64,000 bases of DNA from Saprospira grandis DSM 2844 (GTDB lineage: Bacteria > Bacteroidota > Bacteroidia > Chitinophagales > Saprospiraceae), in the NCBI RefSeq assembly GCF_000275825.1, contig NZ_JH719942.1, forward strand, positions 1,255,914 through 1,319,913, written 5' to 3'. Every line of letters starts with the position of its first letter. The stretch's first letter is position 1. This document shows positions 1 to 8,964 of this stretch, in pieces. Below the pieces are notes generated by a model. The model made no database searches and was not told where the DNA came from. It saw nothing but the letters and a program-made list of their open reading frames with translations. The translations under genes were made by a program, and so were the position numbers.

Positions 1-1
1 T

Positions 2-1963
2 AGCTGCTACCAAGCCAATGATGGTATGATCCAACTATTGGGTACGCAAGGTGACTTGGGCCCCAATTATGACTTTACCCTCTATAATGCTGCCGATAGC
101 CAAATTGCTTTCGTCAATACGCCCGATACCGCTAGCTTCTCTAGCCTTATGCCCGATACTTACTATGCAGTGGCTTACGACTCTTTCGGTTGTGTAGCTT
201 ACTCGGATACAATTACTATTGCCGAGCCTGCCGAGTTTGTAGCTAGCCTTGATACACTTATTGGTACTTCTTGCTGGAACACCCTAGACGGTGCCGCTCA
301 AGTAAGTGCTGTTGGCGGTACTGCTCCTTATGGCTTCCAATGGGATGCTAACGCAGCTAGCCAAACTACAGCAATTGCGATTAACTTGCCTTTGGGCAGT
401 TATACAGTTACCGCTACTGATGCCAATGGCTGTCAGTCTGTAGTCAATAACATCAATGTATTTGGTCCTTTTGCTCAAGCCCCCACCGTTACTGTAAATA
501 TTACAGACGCTACAGGCTGCCCCGCCGATGGATCTATCGAAATTACCGCAGTTCAGTCTATGGCTGGTGACCCCGTTCCCGCTAACCCCAACTCTTTGGA
601 TTACCAATGGAGCAATGGCGCAACTGCTGTTAATACAATCTCTAACTTGACGCCCGGTACCTATAGCCTAACGATTACAGATCAAAATGGCTGTACCTTT
701 ACCGATAGCTATACCGTTGGAGGCTCTACCGTAAATATTGATAATGCCGATCTGAATAGCCCCATTTGTGGTCTAGATAATGGTAATATCGACTTGACGG
801 TCTCTGGCGATAATAGCTATACTTTCGTTTGGTCTAATGGCGCTAGCACTGAAGACCTATCTGACCTATCTATCGGTACTTACTCTGTTACTGTTACTGG
901 TGCAGGTGGATGCCAAGATAGCGCTACCTTCAACCTTGTTGGTGGAACCATCGAAGCCCGCGTAGTCACTCGTGAAGAGCAAATCTGTGTCGGCGCTAGC
1001 AACGGTTTCTACGATATCGAAGTGAATTCTGCTAGCTCTGGATCTAACCAAATCACTTACCTCTGGTCTAATGGAGAAACTACCCAAGATGTAAGCAACC
1101 TCTCTGCAGGTACTTACTCGGTAACTGTTACTCTAGATGGTGGCGTTTGCGAAACTAGCCTCGATGGCCTAGTGGTCCTAGAAGATGACCCCGAAGTAGC
1201 TATCGATGTGACTAACTGTGAAGACCTTGCCGCTAATGTTCAAGGTGGATGGCCCGATAGCTCTGGCGTATTTACTTACAGCTACCTATGGAGCACTGGC
1301 GATACAGTGACTAACCTCAATGGGGTTACTGAAGGTACTTATACCCTCAGCGCTACAGATGTTAACGGTTGCTCTGCTACCGCTACTGCCGAGGTTCGCT
1401 ACCCTGTTATCGCTCCTTATATTGTAAGTCCTAGCGTTCAGGATACAAGCATGCCTATCGGTAGCACAATCGATATCGCCGCGGGTACCGCAGGCGCAGA
1501 AACTGGCGTAAGCTATGTTTGGTCTCCCGCCGCTGATGTGGCCGATGCCAACGCTTACCAAACTACCGTAACGACTCTAGATACTACGCAAAATCCTTTG
1601 GCTTTCGTTATCGTTGCCGACAATGGATCTTGCCAATCTACAGATACCCTTTACCTCAACCTTCTACCTGTCCAATTCTCTGGATTTGCCAACGCTTTCA
1701 CGCCTAACAATGATGGAGAAAACGATAGCTTCCGCCCATTGCCTTACCGCTTGAGCGATAATGTAGAGGTTGTCGAGTTTAAGATCTACAACCGCTGGGG
1801 ACAAGTTGTTTTTGATGGCGACAATAACGATCCTCGCGAGGGTTGGGATGGTACCCTCAATGGCGAATTGCAAGCCCGCGATGTTTATATCTACGTATTC
1901 TCTTACCAGTATCCTGGTGGAGAAGTACAAACTGTTCGTGGCCAAGTGACGCTTCTCCGTTAA
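2..1963 (+). CDS. Giant SprB-repeat surface protein, 3' part, with gliding-associated C-terminal domain
   Basis: The reading frame is open from the window edge, so the gene is cut at its 5' end; about 653 codons are visible. At least five SprB-like repeats follow one another, each with a WSNG or WDAN motif, a GTYSVTVT-type strand and NGC. The last 85 residues (NAFTPNNDGENDSF, then YNRWGQVVF, then GWDGT) are the gliding motility-associated C-terminal domain, a type IX secretion signal of the large-adhesin type. The role is inferred to be a secreted surface adhesin or motility protein. A terminator hairpin follows directly. Confidence 0.9.
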   Translation, partial: SCYQANDGMIQLLGTQGDLGPNYDFTLYNAADSQIAFVNTPDTASFSSLMPDTYYAVAYDSFGCVAYSDTITIAEPAEFVASLDTLIGTSCWNTLDGAAQVSAVGGTAPYGFQWDANAASQTTAIAINLPLGSYTVTATDANGCQSVVNNINVFGPFAQAPTVTVNITDATGCPADGSIEITAVQSMAGDPVPANPNSLDYQWSNGATAVNTISNLTPGTYSLTITDQNGCTFTDSYTVGGSTVNIDNADLNSPICGLDNGNIDLTVSGDNSYTFVWSNGASTEDLSDLSIGTYSVTVTGAGGCQDSATFNLVGGTIEARVVTREEQICVGASNGFYDIEVNSASSGSNQITYLWSNGETTQDVSNLSAGTYSVTVTLDGGVCETSLDGLVVLEDDPEVAIDVTNCEDLAANVQGGWPDSSGVFTYSYLWSTGDTVTNLNGVTEGTYTLSATDVNGCSATATAEVRYPVIAPYIVSPSVQDTSMPIGSTIDIAAGTAGAETGVSYVWSPAADVADANAYQTTVTTLDTTQNPLAFVIVADNGSCQSTDTLYLNLLPVQFSGFANAFTPNNDGENDSFRPLPYRLSDNVEVVEFKIYNRWGQVVFDGDNNDPREGWDGTLNGELQARDVYIYVFSYQYPGGEVQTVRGQVTLLR

Positions 1964-1984
1964 GCCGAGCTTTTGCCGCATGCC

Positions 1985-2027
1985 GAAGAGCCAATCTGCC
2001 GAAAGGTGGGTTGGCTCTTCTTTTTTT
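1985..2027 (+). terminator. Intrinsic terminator of the SprB-repeat gene
   Basis: A ten-base stem (GAAGAGCCAA at 1985-1994 with TTGGCTCTTC at 2011-2020) is followed by a run of T. The T-run runs straight into the GGGG of the next repeat element. Confidence 0.85.
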
Positions 2028-2152
2028 GGGGCCCGCGGCCGGCTAGCCGGCCGCCGCTATGCTGCGGGGCTCACAGGGCTGTTCGGCCCTTCAGGCTTCA
2101 CTTCGTTTCGCCTTCGGTCTGGCCTGCGGCCACCCCTCCGCAGCGCTGGGCC
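2028..2152 (+). repeat. Structured GGGGC element, end type 3 (GGCCC/GGGCC)
   Basis: Begins GGGGCCC after a T-run and ends CAGCGCTGGGCC. Contains the GGCCGGCTAGCCGGCC hairpin and the core variant with CTGTTCGGCCC. Confidence 0.85.
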
Positions 2153-2214
2153 GCTCATCAAAACAGTTTTACTAAGGCATTCTTCTTCGGCCCTTTAGCC
2201 CCCTCCCTTTTAAA

Positions 2215-2308
2215 TGGTATTCGTCGCTGCGCTCCTCATGCCTCTATATGTCCCCGCCCACCCACCCCTCTGCGGGATTCCCTAAGGAATCCCTCGGGGA
2301 GGCTGGCC
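2215..2308. repeat. 90-bp repeat, copy 1 (inverted relative to 7867-7957)
   Basis: Nearly the same sequence occurs in reverse complement at 7867-7957. Both copies contain a hairpin with GGGATTCC and GGAATCCC arms and a CCCACCCACCCC tract. Confidence 0.8.
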
Positions 2309-2352
2309 GCAAAAACTTATAACACAATACTATAAAGGGCCGAAGGCCCGCA

Positions 2353-2473
2353 GGCTGAGGGGCTGTAGCAGGGCCGCCAAAGGCGGCAGACCAAAGCGGC
2401 TTCGCCGCTGCAGGGCCGAGCAGACCTGCGAGCTGCGCAATGGCCCGACCCGCCCGCAGGGCGGGGCAGCCCC
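2353..2473 (-). repeat. Structured GGGGC element, end type 1 (GGCTG/CAGCC)
   Basis: Minus orientation: the + strand starts GGCTGAGG and ends GGGGCAGCCCC followed by AAAA. Contains the core GAGCAGACCTGCGAGC and a variable hairpin AGCGGCTTCGCCGCT. Confidence 0.85.
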
Positions 2474-2601
2474 AAAACAATCCAGCAATACCACAAAAAA
2501 AGCTTATCTTAAAACGCCAGAAGCCCCCTCGGCTTCATCTAATGCACTAAAGCAAACATTTTCCCCCAAAGGATATTTCTCCTTCACTTAAATCAACCAC
2601 T

Positions 2602-4245
2602 ATGAAATCCTACTTTTTGCCCCTGGCCCTCATCAGCTTTTTGTTTTTGGGCCAAAGCTGTAACCAATCTATGCCCTCTGGAGCCAAAGAGGCCGAAATG
2701 ATGACCCAGTCCCGCTCTTCCCTCAAAGAAGAAATGACCGCCGCTGACGACCTAGCAGAGCCCGAAGAACCCGATGCACTCGGCGATACCCTTAGCGATA
2801 TTGCCCAAAATACCGAAGAGTACGGCAAAATTATCGAAAACCCCTTCCTTGGAGCCAAAGATAACCCCCTATCTACCTTCTCTATTGATGTGGATAATGC
2901 CGCCTATAGCAATGTCCGCCGATACCTCACCCAATGGAACCAACTTCCCCCCAATGGGGCCGTCCGCCTAGAAGAAATGATCAATTATTTTGATTATGAC
3001 TACCCCCAACCCACTGGCGAACATCCCTTCTCCGTAAATATGGAGCTTAGCCAAGCCCCCTGGGCCCAAGAGCATCAACTCCTGCATATTGGCCTACAAG
3101 GAAAAGACCTCAACTATGATGAACTCAAGCCTTCTAATTTGGTCTTTTTGATCGACTGCTCTGGCTCTATGTCTAACAACAATAAACTCCCCCTACTCAA
3201 AAAAGGCCTCAAAATGCTGCTCTCTCAACTAGATGATAAGGATAAAGTGGCCATTGTGGCCTATGCCGGAGCCGCCGGACTGGTCCTGCCCGCTACCCCC
3301 GCTAGCCAAGCCAATAAAATTCTTTCAGCCCTCGATCGCCTAGAAGCTGGCGGCTCTACCGCTGGTGGACAAGGAATTGAACTGGCCTATAAAACAGCCC
3401 AAGAAGCCCTGATTGAAGGTGGAAACAACCGTGTGATCCTCGCTACCGATGGCGATTTTAATGTCGGCCCCTCTAGTAGCTCTGATTTGTTGGACCTCAT
3501 TACCGAAAAACGCAAACTCGATATCTACCTCACCATCTGTGGCTTTGGTATGGGCAACTATAAGGATGACCGCATGGAGCAGATTTCTAATGCCGGTAAT
3601 GGTAATTATTTCTATATCGATAATGAAAAGGAGGCCCAAAAGGTCTTTGTGCGAGAAATGCGCGCCAATATGTTTAGCATCGCCAAGGATGTGAAGATCC
3701 AAATTGAATTTAACCCACAATGGGTAAAGGCTTACCGCCTAGTCGGCTATGAAAACCGCCTACTCAAAGCCGAAGACTTTGATGATGATACCAAGGATGC
3801 AGGCGAGCTGGGCGCTGGTCATACGGTTACGGCCATCTATGAAATTATTCCACAAGGTTCGGCCTCTACCCAAAAAGTTACCCAACAACCTGCGCTCAAA
3901 TACCAAGATGCCCCCAGCATCAAAAATAATAGTAGCGACCTCATGACGCTCAAGCTGCGCTACAAACCTTTGGATAGCGACAAAAGTAAACTCCTAGAGT
4001 TTAACCTCAATAAAGAGGCTGCCGTAGAGCAAACCTCCGATAACTTCCGCTTCTCAGCCGCAGTAGCCGCCTTTGGTATGCTGCTCCGCGATTCAGAGTT
4101 TAAGGGAACCGCCAATTTTGATAAGGTGAAAAATTGGGCCCTCTCCGCCAAAGGCCAAGACCCCAATGGCGACCGTGCCGAACTGGTGAAATTGATCCAG
4201 TTGGCCGCCCAACTAAAAAGTAATGCCGCAGCCAAAAACGATTAA
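2602..4245 (+). CDS. VWA-domain lipoprotein (YfbK-like)
   Basis: 547 residues. An N-terminal lipoprotein signal has Cys about residue 20 (LGQSC). The VWA core carries the metal-ion adhesion motif as DCSGSMS near residue 186, with ATDGDFNVG further on. The family layout is an N-terminal von Willebrand-associated region, the VWA domain, and a C-terminal DUF3520-like region. Such proteins sit in the periplasm or on the outer membrane and their substrate is unknown. A second VWA protein at 44532-46259 has closely similar VWA-core wording (KLPLLK, IEGGNNR, ATDG). It is monocistronic, with its own terminator. Confidence 0.88.
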   Translation: MKSYFLPLALISFLFLGQSCNQSMPSGAKEAEMMTQSRSSLKEEMTAADDLAEPEEPDALGDTLSDIAQNTEEYGKIIENPFLGAKDNPLSTFSIDVDNAAYSNVRRYLTQWNQLPPNGAVRLEEMINYFDYDYPQPTGEHPFSVNMELSQAPWAQEHQLLHIGLQGKDLNYDELKPSNLVFLIDCSGSMSNNNKLPLLKKGLKMLLSQLDDKDKVAIVAYAGAAGLVLPATPASQANKILSALDRLEAGGSTAGGQGIELAYKTAQEALIEGGNNRVILATDGDFNVGPSSSSDLLDLITEKRKLDIYLTICGFGMGNYKDDRMEQISNAGNGNYFYIDNEKEAQKVFVREMRANMFSIAKDVKIQIEFNPQWVKAYRLVGYENRLLKAEDFDDDTKDAGELGAGHTVTAIYEIIPQGSASTQKVTQQPALKYQDAPSIKNNSSDLMTLKLRYKPLDSDKSKLLEFNLNKEAAVEQTSDNFRFSAAVAAFGMLLRDSEFKGTANFDKVKNWALSAKGQDPNGDRAELVKLIQLAAQLKSNAAAKND

Positions 4246-4266
4246 GCCATTACTTTAGCTAATATG

Positions 4267-4299
4267 AGCTGGTTCTATGCCTAGAACCAGCTTTTTTTT
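4267..4299 (+). terminator. Terminator of the VWA lipoprotein gene
   Basis: AGCTGGTTCT (4267-4276) pairs with AGAACCAGCT (4283-4292), followed by eight T. Confidence 0.9.
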
Positions 4300-4389
4300 G
4301 GCCCCAGTTTAATTCTCCTTAAATTTTAACCCAATCCTTCTGAATACAAGCTCTGCTTTTTAACTTTAACTAGCTAATCAAGCGCTTTT

Positions 4390-4522
4390 GGCCCAGCGCT
4401 GCGCAGCGGTGGCCGCAAGGCCAGACCCAAGCCGCCAAAGGCGGCTGCAGGGCCGAGCGAACAGCGAGCCGCGCAGCATAGCGGCGGCCGAGCTAGCCGA
4501 AGGCTAGCCGGCCGCGGGCCCC
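4390..4522 (-). repeat. Structured GGGGC element, end type 3 (GGCCC/GGGCC)
   Basis: Minus orientation: + strand starts GGCCCAGCGCTGCGC and ends GGGCCCC then AAAA. Core variant GAGCGAACAGCGAGC; variable hairpin GCCGCCAAAGGCGGC. Confidence 0.85.
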
Positions 4523-4557
4523 AAAATAAAACATCAGTGCTAAATAAACTTCATATC

Positions 4558-6219
4558 ATGAAAGAGCAAAACAGACGATCTTTTCTACAGTTCTTGGGCC
4601 GTACCAGCCTAGCTGTTTCTGGCGCTAGCCTATTCACTAGCCTAGAGTCTTGTGGCGAACCCCAGCATAATAAGGGCTATACCGAAACTGGCGAGAAAGT
4701 AGATCCCCAAATGGAATTCCCTTTTAAGGGCCTTGCCGCCAAAACCGAGGACCAACTCCTTCTAGATGAGGGGCTGGAGTATCAGATTTTGGCCAAATGG
4801 CAGGATGAGATTTCTCCTCAAGATAAGTTTGGCTTTAATAACGATTATACCGCCTATATCCCGCTCCAACAAGGACCAGATCTACAAGAAGGACTGCTTT
4901 GGGTCAATCACGAATATCTCGACCCCCTATTTGTACACGGTTTTGCCCGCAAAGCCGACCCCAAAACAAAGACTAAAGAAGCCATTGACCAAGAGCTCTA
5001 TGAGGTGGGCGGCTCTATTCTGCATATCCAAAAAAAAGCAGATGGTCCCTGGACCATTAAGCAGGATAGCGACTATAACCGCCGCCTAAATGGCTTTACC
5101 GAAATCCCCTTTGATTGGCCCCAAACTATAGCCGGCAAAAAGGTCGCTATGGGCACCTTTGGCAATTGTGCAGGCGGCGTGACGCCTTGGGGCAGCATCC
5201 TGACCTGTGAGGAAAACTATCAGTTTTATTATGGCGAAAGCGACTATAGCCAAGATGCCAAACAACCCAAACGCATCGCCTCCGCCTATGGCTGGGAACA
5301 TAAGTACCCCGATAATCTGCCCGAACATTATGGCTGGGTGGTCGAGGTGAATATTAAGAGCGGAAAAGCCCGCAAGTTGGTGGCCCTGGGCCGCTGTGCC
5401 CATGAATGCGCTCAGGTGCATGAGGCCTCCGATGGCCGCCTAGTGGTCTATACTGGCGACGACAAAAATGATGAACATATCTATAAGTTTGTTAGCAGCC
5501 AGCCCGGTAGCCTGACCGAGGGCACGCTCTATGTGGCCAATACCGAAAAAGGCGAGTGGCTATCCCTCAATTATGAGGAACAGCCCATTTTGCAAGAGCA
5601 TTTTAAGGACCAAACGGAGGTCCTTATCCGTCTGCGAGAGGCGGCCAAGCTCTTGGGCGCTACCCCACTCAATCGCCCCGAGGATATTGAGTTTGATCCC
5701 CAAACGGGCCATGTACTCATCACGCTCACCAATAATATTCCCAAGGGAGATTATATGGGGAAAATTCTCAAGATTGAAGAAGAATCAGAAGATAAAACAG
5801 GCCTTAAATTTAAGGCAGAAGCCTTTTTGACCGGTGGGGCGGACTTCGGTTTTGCCTGCCCCGATAATATGGCCTTTGACCCCAAGGGCAATCTTTGGTT
5901 TACCTCCGATATCTCGGGCAGCAAGATCGGCAAGGCACCCTATACCCCCTATGGCAACAATAGTCTGTTCGTCTATCATCAGGCCAAGGACAAGGTGGTT
6001 CGGGTCGCTTCTGCCCCCAAAGATGCCGAGCTCACTGGCCCTTACTTTACCCCCGACGGTCGCCACCTCTTCCTCAGTGTGCAGCACCCCGGAGAGACCA
6101 GCCCCAACCTAGAGGAACTCAGCAGCCATTGGCCAGAAGGCGGCGATAGCATACCCCGCTCTGCCGTGGTGGTCATTAGTGGCCCCTCCCTCGATAAGTT
6201 GATGGGCTATAATAGCTAG
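4558..6219 (+). CDS. PhoX/DUF839 family protein, Tat-exported
   Basis: 553 residues from the chosen ATG at 4558; an in-frame upstream start at 4537 would place extra residues before the Tat signal. Residues 6-7 are the twin arginines in RRSFLQFLG, so folded export is likely. PhoX-family landmarks include CEENYQFYYGE, CAHECAQVHE, PEDIEFDP and PDNMAFDPKGNLWFTSD. Characterised PhoX enzymes are calcium- and iron-dependent alkaline phosphatases; many DUF839 members are uncharacterised, so phosphatase activity here is inferred. A structured repeat starts 13 bases after the stop. Confidence 0.88.
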   Translation: MKEQNRRSFLQFLGRTSLAVSGASLFTSLESCGEPQHNKGYTETGEKVDPQMEFPFKGLAAKTEDQLLLDEGLEYQILAKWQDEISPQDKFGFNNDYTAYIPLQQGPDLQEGLLWVNHEYLDPLFVHGFARKADPKTKTKEAIDQELYEVGGSILHIQKKADGPWTIKQDSDYNRRLNGFTEIPFDWPQTIAGKKVAMGTFGNCAGGVTPWGSILTCEENYQFYYGESDYSQDAKQPKRIASAYGWEHKYPDNLPEHYGWVVEVNIKSGKARKLVALGRCAHECAQVHEASDGRLVVYTGDDKNDEHIYKFVSSQPGSLTEGTLYVANTEKGEWLSLNYEEQPILQEHFKDQTEVLIRLREAAKLLGATPLNRPEDIEFDPQTGHVLITLTNNIPKGDYMGKILKIEEESEDKTGLKFKAEAFLTGGADFGFACPDNMAFDPKGNLWFTSDISGSKIGKAPYTPYGNNSLFVYHQAKDKVVRVASAPKDAELTGPYFTPDGRHLFLSVQHPGETSPNLEELSSHWPEGGDSIPRSAVVVISGPSLDKLMGYNS

Positions 6220-6232
6220 ATGATTGTTTTTT

Positions 6233-6354
6233 GGGGCCTCCGCTGCGGCTTCGCCTTGCGGCGCTACGTTTCGCAGCTCGCTGTTCGCTCGGCCCTGCGC
6301 GGGCTAAGGCCCGCTTGGTCTGGCCTGACGGCCACTGCTGCACATCGCTAGGCC
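6233..6354 (+). repeat. Structured GGGGC element, end type 2 (GGCCT/AGGCC)
   Basis: Starts GGGGCCTCCGC after TTTTTT, ends CACATCGCTAGGCC. Variable hairpin GCGGGCTAAGGCCCGC. Confidence 0.85.
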
Positions 6355-6382
6355 TGCGGCCCTACGGGCCTGCTATATGGGC

Positions 6383-6590
6383 CTGTAGGTTGAAACCTAC
6401 AGCCATACAACAATTATATACTACATTTATAGTGCGGAGAGGATTAAAATCCTCTACCGCTTTTAACGGCCCTCATAACTGCTGCATTTATGATTTGGGC
6501 AGCCTAGAAGATGTTTGTTTATGGAGGGTTTTAACCTTCCATACTATATTAAATTGCATTCGTTAATTGGCTGTAGGTTTCAACCTACAG
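6383..6590. repeat. Cluster of four short GGTT/AACC hairpins
   Basis: Four perfect or near-perfect hairpins with two-base loops: CTGTAGGTT/AACCTACAG at 6383-6402, GAGGATT/AATCCTC near 6437, TGGAGGGTT/AACCTTCCA near 6521, and CTGTAGGTT/AACCTACAG at 6571-6590. The first and last have reverse-complementary loops (GA and TC), so they are inverted copies. Confidence 0.8.
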
Positions 6591-6713
6591 CTCGGCCCAA
6601 CAGGCCTTTAGACTGCAGGATATTTAGGCCAAAAATACAACTGCCTTCCATATTTCGCTGCTAAGCGCCTATCCCTAGACTGTAGTAGGGTCGGTCCAGA
6701 AAGAAAAGATAGG

Positions 6714-7083
6714 ACATTACAGATACGCCCGGAGGGATTTGTAAACTGCAGATTAGCTCCGGGCATCGTTCAGAGCTGTTTTGCAAATGCAAATTAGCTC
6801 CGGGCATCGTTTAGAGCTGTTTTGCAAATGCAAATTAGCTCCGGGCATCGTTTAGAGCTGTTTTGCAAATGCAAATTAGCTCCGGGCATCGTTCAGAGCT
6901 GTTTTGCAAATGCAGATTAGCTCTGGGCATCGTTTAGAGCTGTTTTGCAAATGCAAATTAGCTCTGGGCATCGTTTAGAGCTGTTTTGCAAATGCAGATT
7001 AACGCTGGCACCACGCCAGAGCTGTTTTGCAATTGCAGATTGAGGCTAAACAACTGGTTATAGCCATTTTGCATCTACAAACT
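6714..7083. repeat. 41-bp tandem repeat (minisatellite)
   Basis: Units start at 6755, 6796, 6837, 6878, 6919, 6960 and 7001 (the last degenerate), with weaker copies on either side. There are no spacers. Each unit contains AGCTC...GAGCT and TTTGCA-AA-TGCAAA inverted repeats. Confidence 0.92.
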
Positions 7084-7236
7084 AGCGAGGGACTATAGTA
7101 TACTGCTATTTGTTTGATAAACTAGCCTATGGGGCCTCCCCCAGCTAAGCCTTCCAACTTTTGGCCAATAGTTTGCGGCTGTTTTTTTAACAGGCCCAAA
7201 CTTTTTTTAACAGTTTACGCTAAATCACAACAACTG

Positions 7237-7854
7237 ATGAAACAACTGATACTCTGCTTTTTAGCTTTGGTCCTTTTGCAAGGGCCTATTTGGGGGCAAA
7301 CCAAAGCAATAGCCTATAAAAGTTTTGCGGGCGAGCTGCCTTTTTTTAATCCAGAGGACTTGCCAGAGGATGACTTTGGTTTGCCGCCCCCTATGATGAT
7401 TCGGCTAGAAAAGCTAAATGATTCTATGGTTGTAGAGACCATAAGAGATTGGGACCAATCGCTTGAGATCGATACCGTAAAGAACCATTTATATATTCAT
7501 CAGCAAAAGCTTTCGATGGAAGAGCTGCGCAAGCGCTACCCCAAGTATGTAGAGTTTATTGGCTTTGAAGAGGATAGTCTACCGAGGGTAAGCGATACGC
7601 TTATAGAGCCGCAGCAACCTGCTTTGGAGGAGATACAAAAGCCCATGGACCGCTGTCCAGCGCCCAAGAAAAAGACAGACTCGCCCAAGGCCAAGCCGCA
7701 GCCAAGAGCAGAGCAAGGCGCTATAGAGCAGGCCGAGCCGCAGCAGGCTACCCCTTGCAAGCTGCCCGAGGAGGAGCCGACCAATCTGGCTTATATAGGT
7801 TGGGGCGGGTTTTTCTTGCTTTTTGTTTTGGGCCTTTGGTATAGAATCGCTTAG
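7237..7854 (+). CDS. Hypothetical secreted or membrane protein with C-terminal TM segment
   Basis: 205 residues from ATG 7237, where a clean signal peptide begins (MKQLILCFLALVLLQG); the longer frame from 7129 lacks a signal. After the signal comes an acidic region, then a Pro/Gln/Lys-rich stretch around residues 140-180. A final hydrophobic helix (FFLLFVLGLWY) ends the protein. I do not recognise the family. It probably sits in the envelope with a low-complexity linker. Confidence 0.65.
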   Translation: MKQLILCFLALVLLQGPIWGQTKAIAYKSFAGELPFFNPEDLPEDDFGLPPPMMIRLEKLNDSMVVETIRDWDQSLEIDTVKNHLYIHQQKLSMEELRKRYPKYVEFIGFEEDSLPRVSDTLIEPQQPALEEIQKPMDRCPAPKKKTDSPKAKPQPRAEQGAIEQAEPQQATPCKLPEEEPTNLAYIGWGGFFLLFVLGLWYRIA

Positions 7855-7866
7855 ATTTGTTTGGGT

Positions 7867-7957
7867 CCAGCCTCCCCGAGGGATTCCTTAGGGAATCCCG
7901 TAGAGGGGTGGGTGGGCGGGGACATATTGCGCATGAGGAGCGCAGCGACGAATACCA
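7867..7957. repeat. 90-bp repeat, copy 2
   Basis: Reverse complement of 2215-2308; it forms most of the interval between the previous stop and the aroQ start and carries the GGGATTCC/GGAATCCC hairpin. Confidence 0.8.
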
Positions 7958-7971
7958 TACTAACAGCAGCA

Positions 7972-8421
7972 ATGAAAGATCTATTGATTATGAATGGGCC
8001 CAACCTCAATTTATTGGGGAAGCGGGAGCCCGAAGTATACGGTTCGGCAAACTTTGAGGAGATACTGGGCCAAATAAAAGCCGATATGGGCGAGCTCTTG
8101 CTCCCCTATCGGCTGCATTATTTCCAATCGAATCATGAGGGGGCCCTTTTGGACCAGCTACATGCCGTTGGCTTTGATTATTTAGGCATTGTCTTTAATC
8201 CGGGGGCCTATGCCCATACCTCTATCGCCTTAGCCGATGCGGTACGGGGCATTAGTCGGCCGGTAGTAGAAGTGCACCTCTCCAATGTTCATCAGCGGGA
8301 GGAGTACAGGCGACATTCCTATTTGGCAGAGGCGGCAGTAGGCGTTATTTCTGGTTTGGGTTGGCGGGGTTATGCCTTGGGTCTGCGTTACTTAATCGAG
8401 CAATTCGGCCAAAAAATCTAG
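7972..8421 (+). CDS. aroQ: Type II 3-dehydroquinate dehydratase
   Basis: 149 residues, the normal family length. It dehydrates 3-dehydroquinate to 3-dehydroshikimate in the cytosolic shikimate pathway. Visible motifs are NGPNLNLLGKREPEVYG at the N-terminus, the active-site Tyr within it, NPGAYAHTSIAL, and EVHLSN. The start at 7972 was chosen because upstream in-frame codons translate the 90-bp repeat. The 3' end overlaps the converging gene by 30 bases. Confidence 0.96.
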   Translation: MKDLLIMNGPNLNLLGKREPEVYGSANFEEILGQIKADMGELLLPYRLHYFQSNHEGALLDQLHAVGFDYLGIVFNPGAYAHTSIALADAVRGISRPVVEVHLSNVHQREEYRRHSYLAEAAVGVISGLGWRGYALGLRYLIEQFGQKI

Positions 8422-8877
8422 TTCGATTCTCATGCGGCTAGTGGCCGTAGTGGTAGAGCGGAGATCAATTTTCAGCTCAATGCGAAATTGTTCTTGGGCC
8501 AACTGCTCTTTGAGGTCTACAATAGAGGGAAATAAATCTAGGCTAGCCGAATTGGCTAGTGGCACATCTAAGCGATAGCCCAGCTCATTGCGGCTACTAT
8601 CGGTCACGGCATCTAGGTAAACGCGTCGGGCAAAATCAAAAGAAGCTTGTCCGTCTTCTAAATAGAGACGGATGCGGGCGGGTTGAGCCTGCTTGAGATT
8701 TTCGGGCACCGTTCCATTGGTATAGACATCGGCGGGAAAGTGATAGGTTAGTATACCATTGAGGCCTGCGGGAACCTCTACCCAAGTAGTAAAAGGCAAT
8801 TCGAGGCGATCTCCATTTTTATCGCAAGACAACAACAGGCTAGAGCTGAGCAGAAAAAGAGCAAAGAGAAAACGCAT
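8392..8877 (-). CDS. Hypothetical lipoprotein
   Basis: 161 residues. It begins MRFLFALFLLSSSLLLSC, a lipobox with Cys 18, then a predicted beta-rich domain without recognised motifs. The last ten codons overlap the end of aroQ on the opposite strand. Function unknown. Confidence 0.72.
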   Translation of the reverse strand: MRFLFALFLLSSSLLLSCDKNGDRLELPFTTWVEVPAGLNGILTYHFPADVYTNGTVPENLKQAQPARIRLYLEDGQASFDFARRVYLDAVTDSSRNELGYRLDVPLANSASLDLFPSIVDLKEQLAQEQFRIELKIDLRSTTTATSRMRIELDFLAELLD

Positions 8878-8964
8878 AAGATTAAAATTTAGAGTGAAGG
8901 CTAGTATTCGTCTAAACGAAAGCCAGACGGCAAGGGTTTAGCGGCGGCTGTTCCAGCCGCCCCT

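Larger units (their letters stand above)
2023..2601. other. Gene-free intergenic block with two structured repeats
   Basis: About 580 bases hold two structured repeat elements in opposite orientation (2028-2152 and 2353-2473) and one copy of a 90-bp inverted repeat (2215-2308). Open frames here are GC-rich by-products of the repeats, without coding character. The promoter of the next gene should lie in the AT-richer 2480-2600; I could not pick it out. Confidence 0.7.
6220..7236. other. About 1 kb without a gene: repeat element, hairpin set and minisatellite
   Basis: Contains the element at 6233-6354, four short hairpins between 6383 and 6590, a 41-bp tandem repeat at about 6714-7083, and an AT-rich leader of the next gene. 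No plausible protein frame was seen. Confidence 0.75.

Noticed and set aside
1973-2335. Open frames within the GC-rich intergenic repeats
   Set aside because: Similar frames recur in other copies of the elements (for example 12614-12853, 26022-26222, 37830-38086); they translate palindromes and have no independent support.
6714-7083. CRISPR array
   Set aside because: Units are contiguous with no unique spacers, and no cas gene is present; it is a minisatellite. The same holds for 27854-28075 and 41033-41360.
7129-7236. Upstream in-frame extension of the 7237 gene
   Set aside because: It would place 36 non-signal residues before a clear signal peptide; the ATG at 7237 is preferred.
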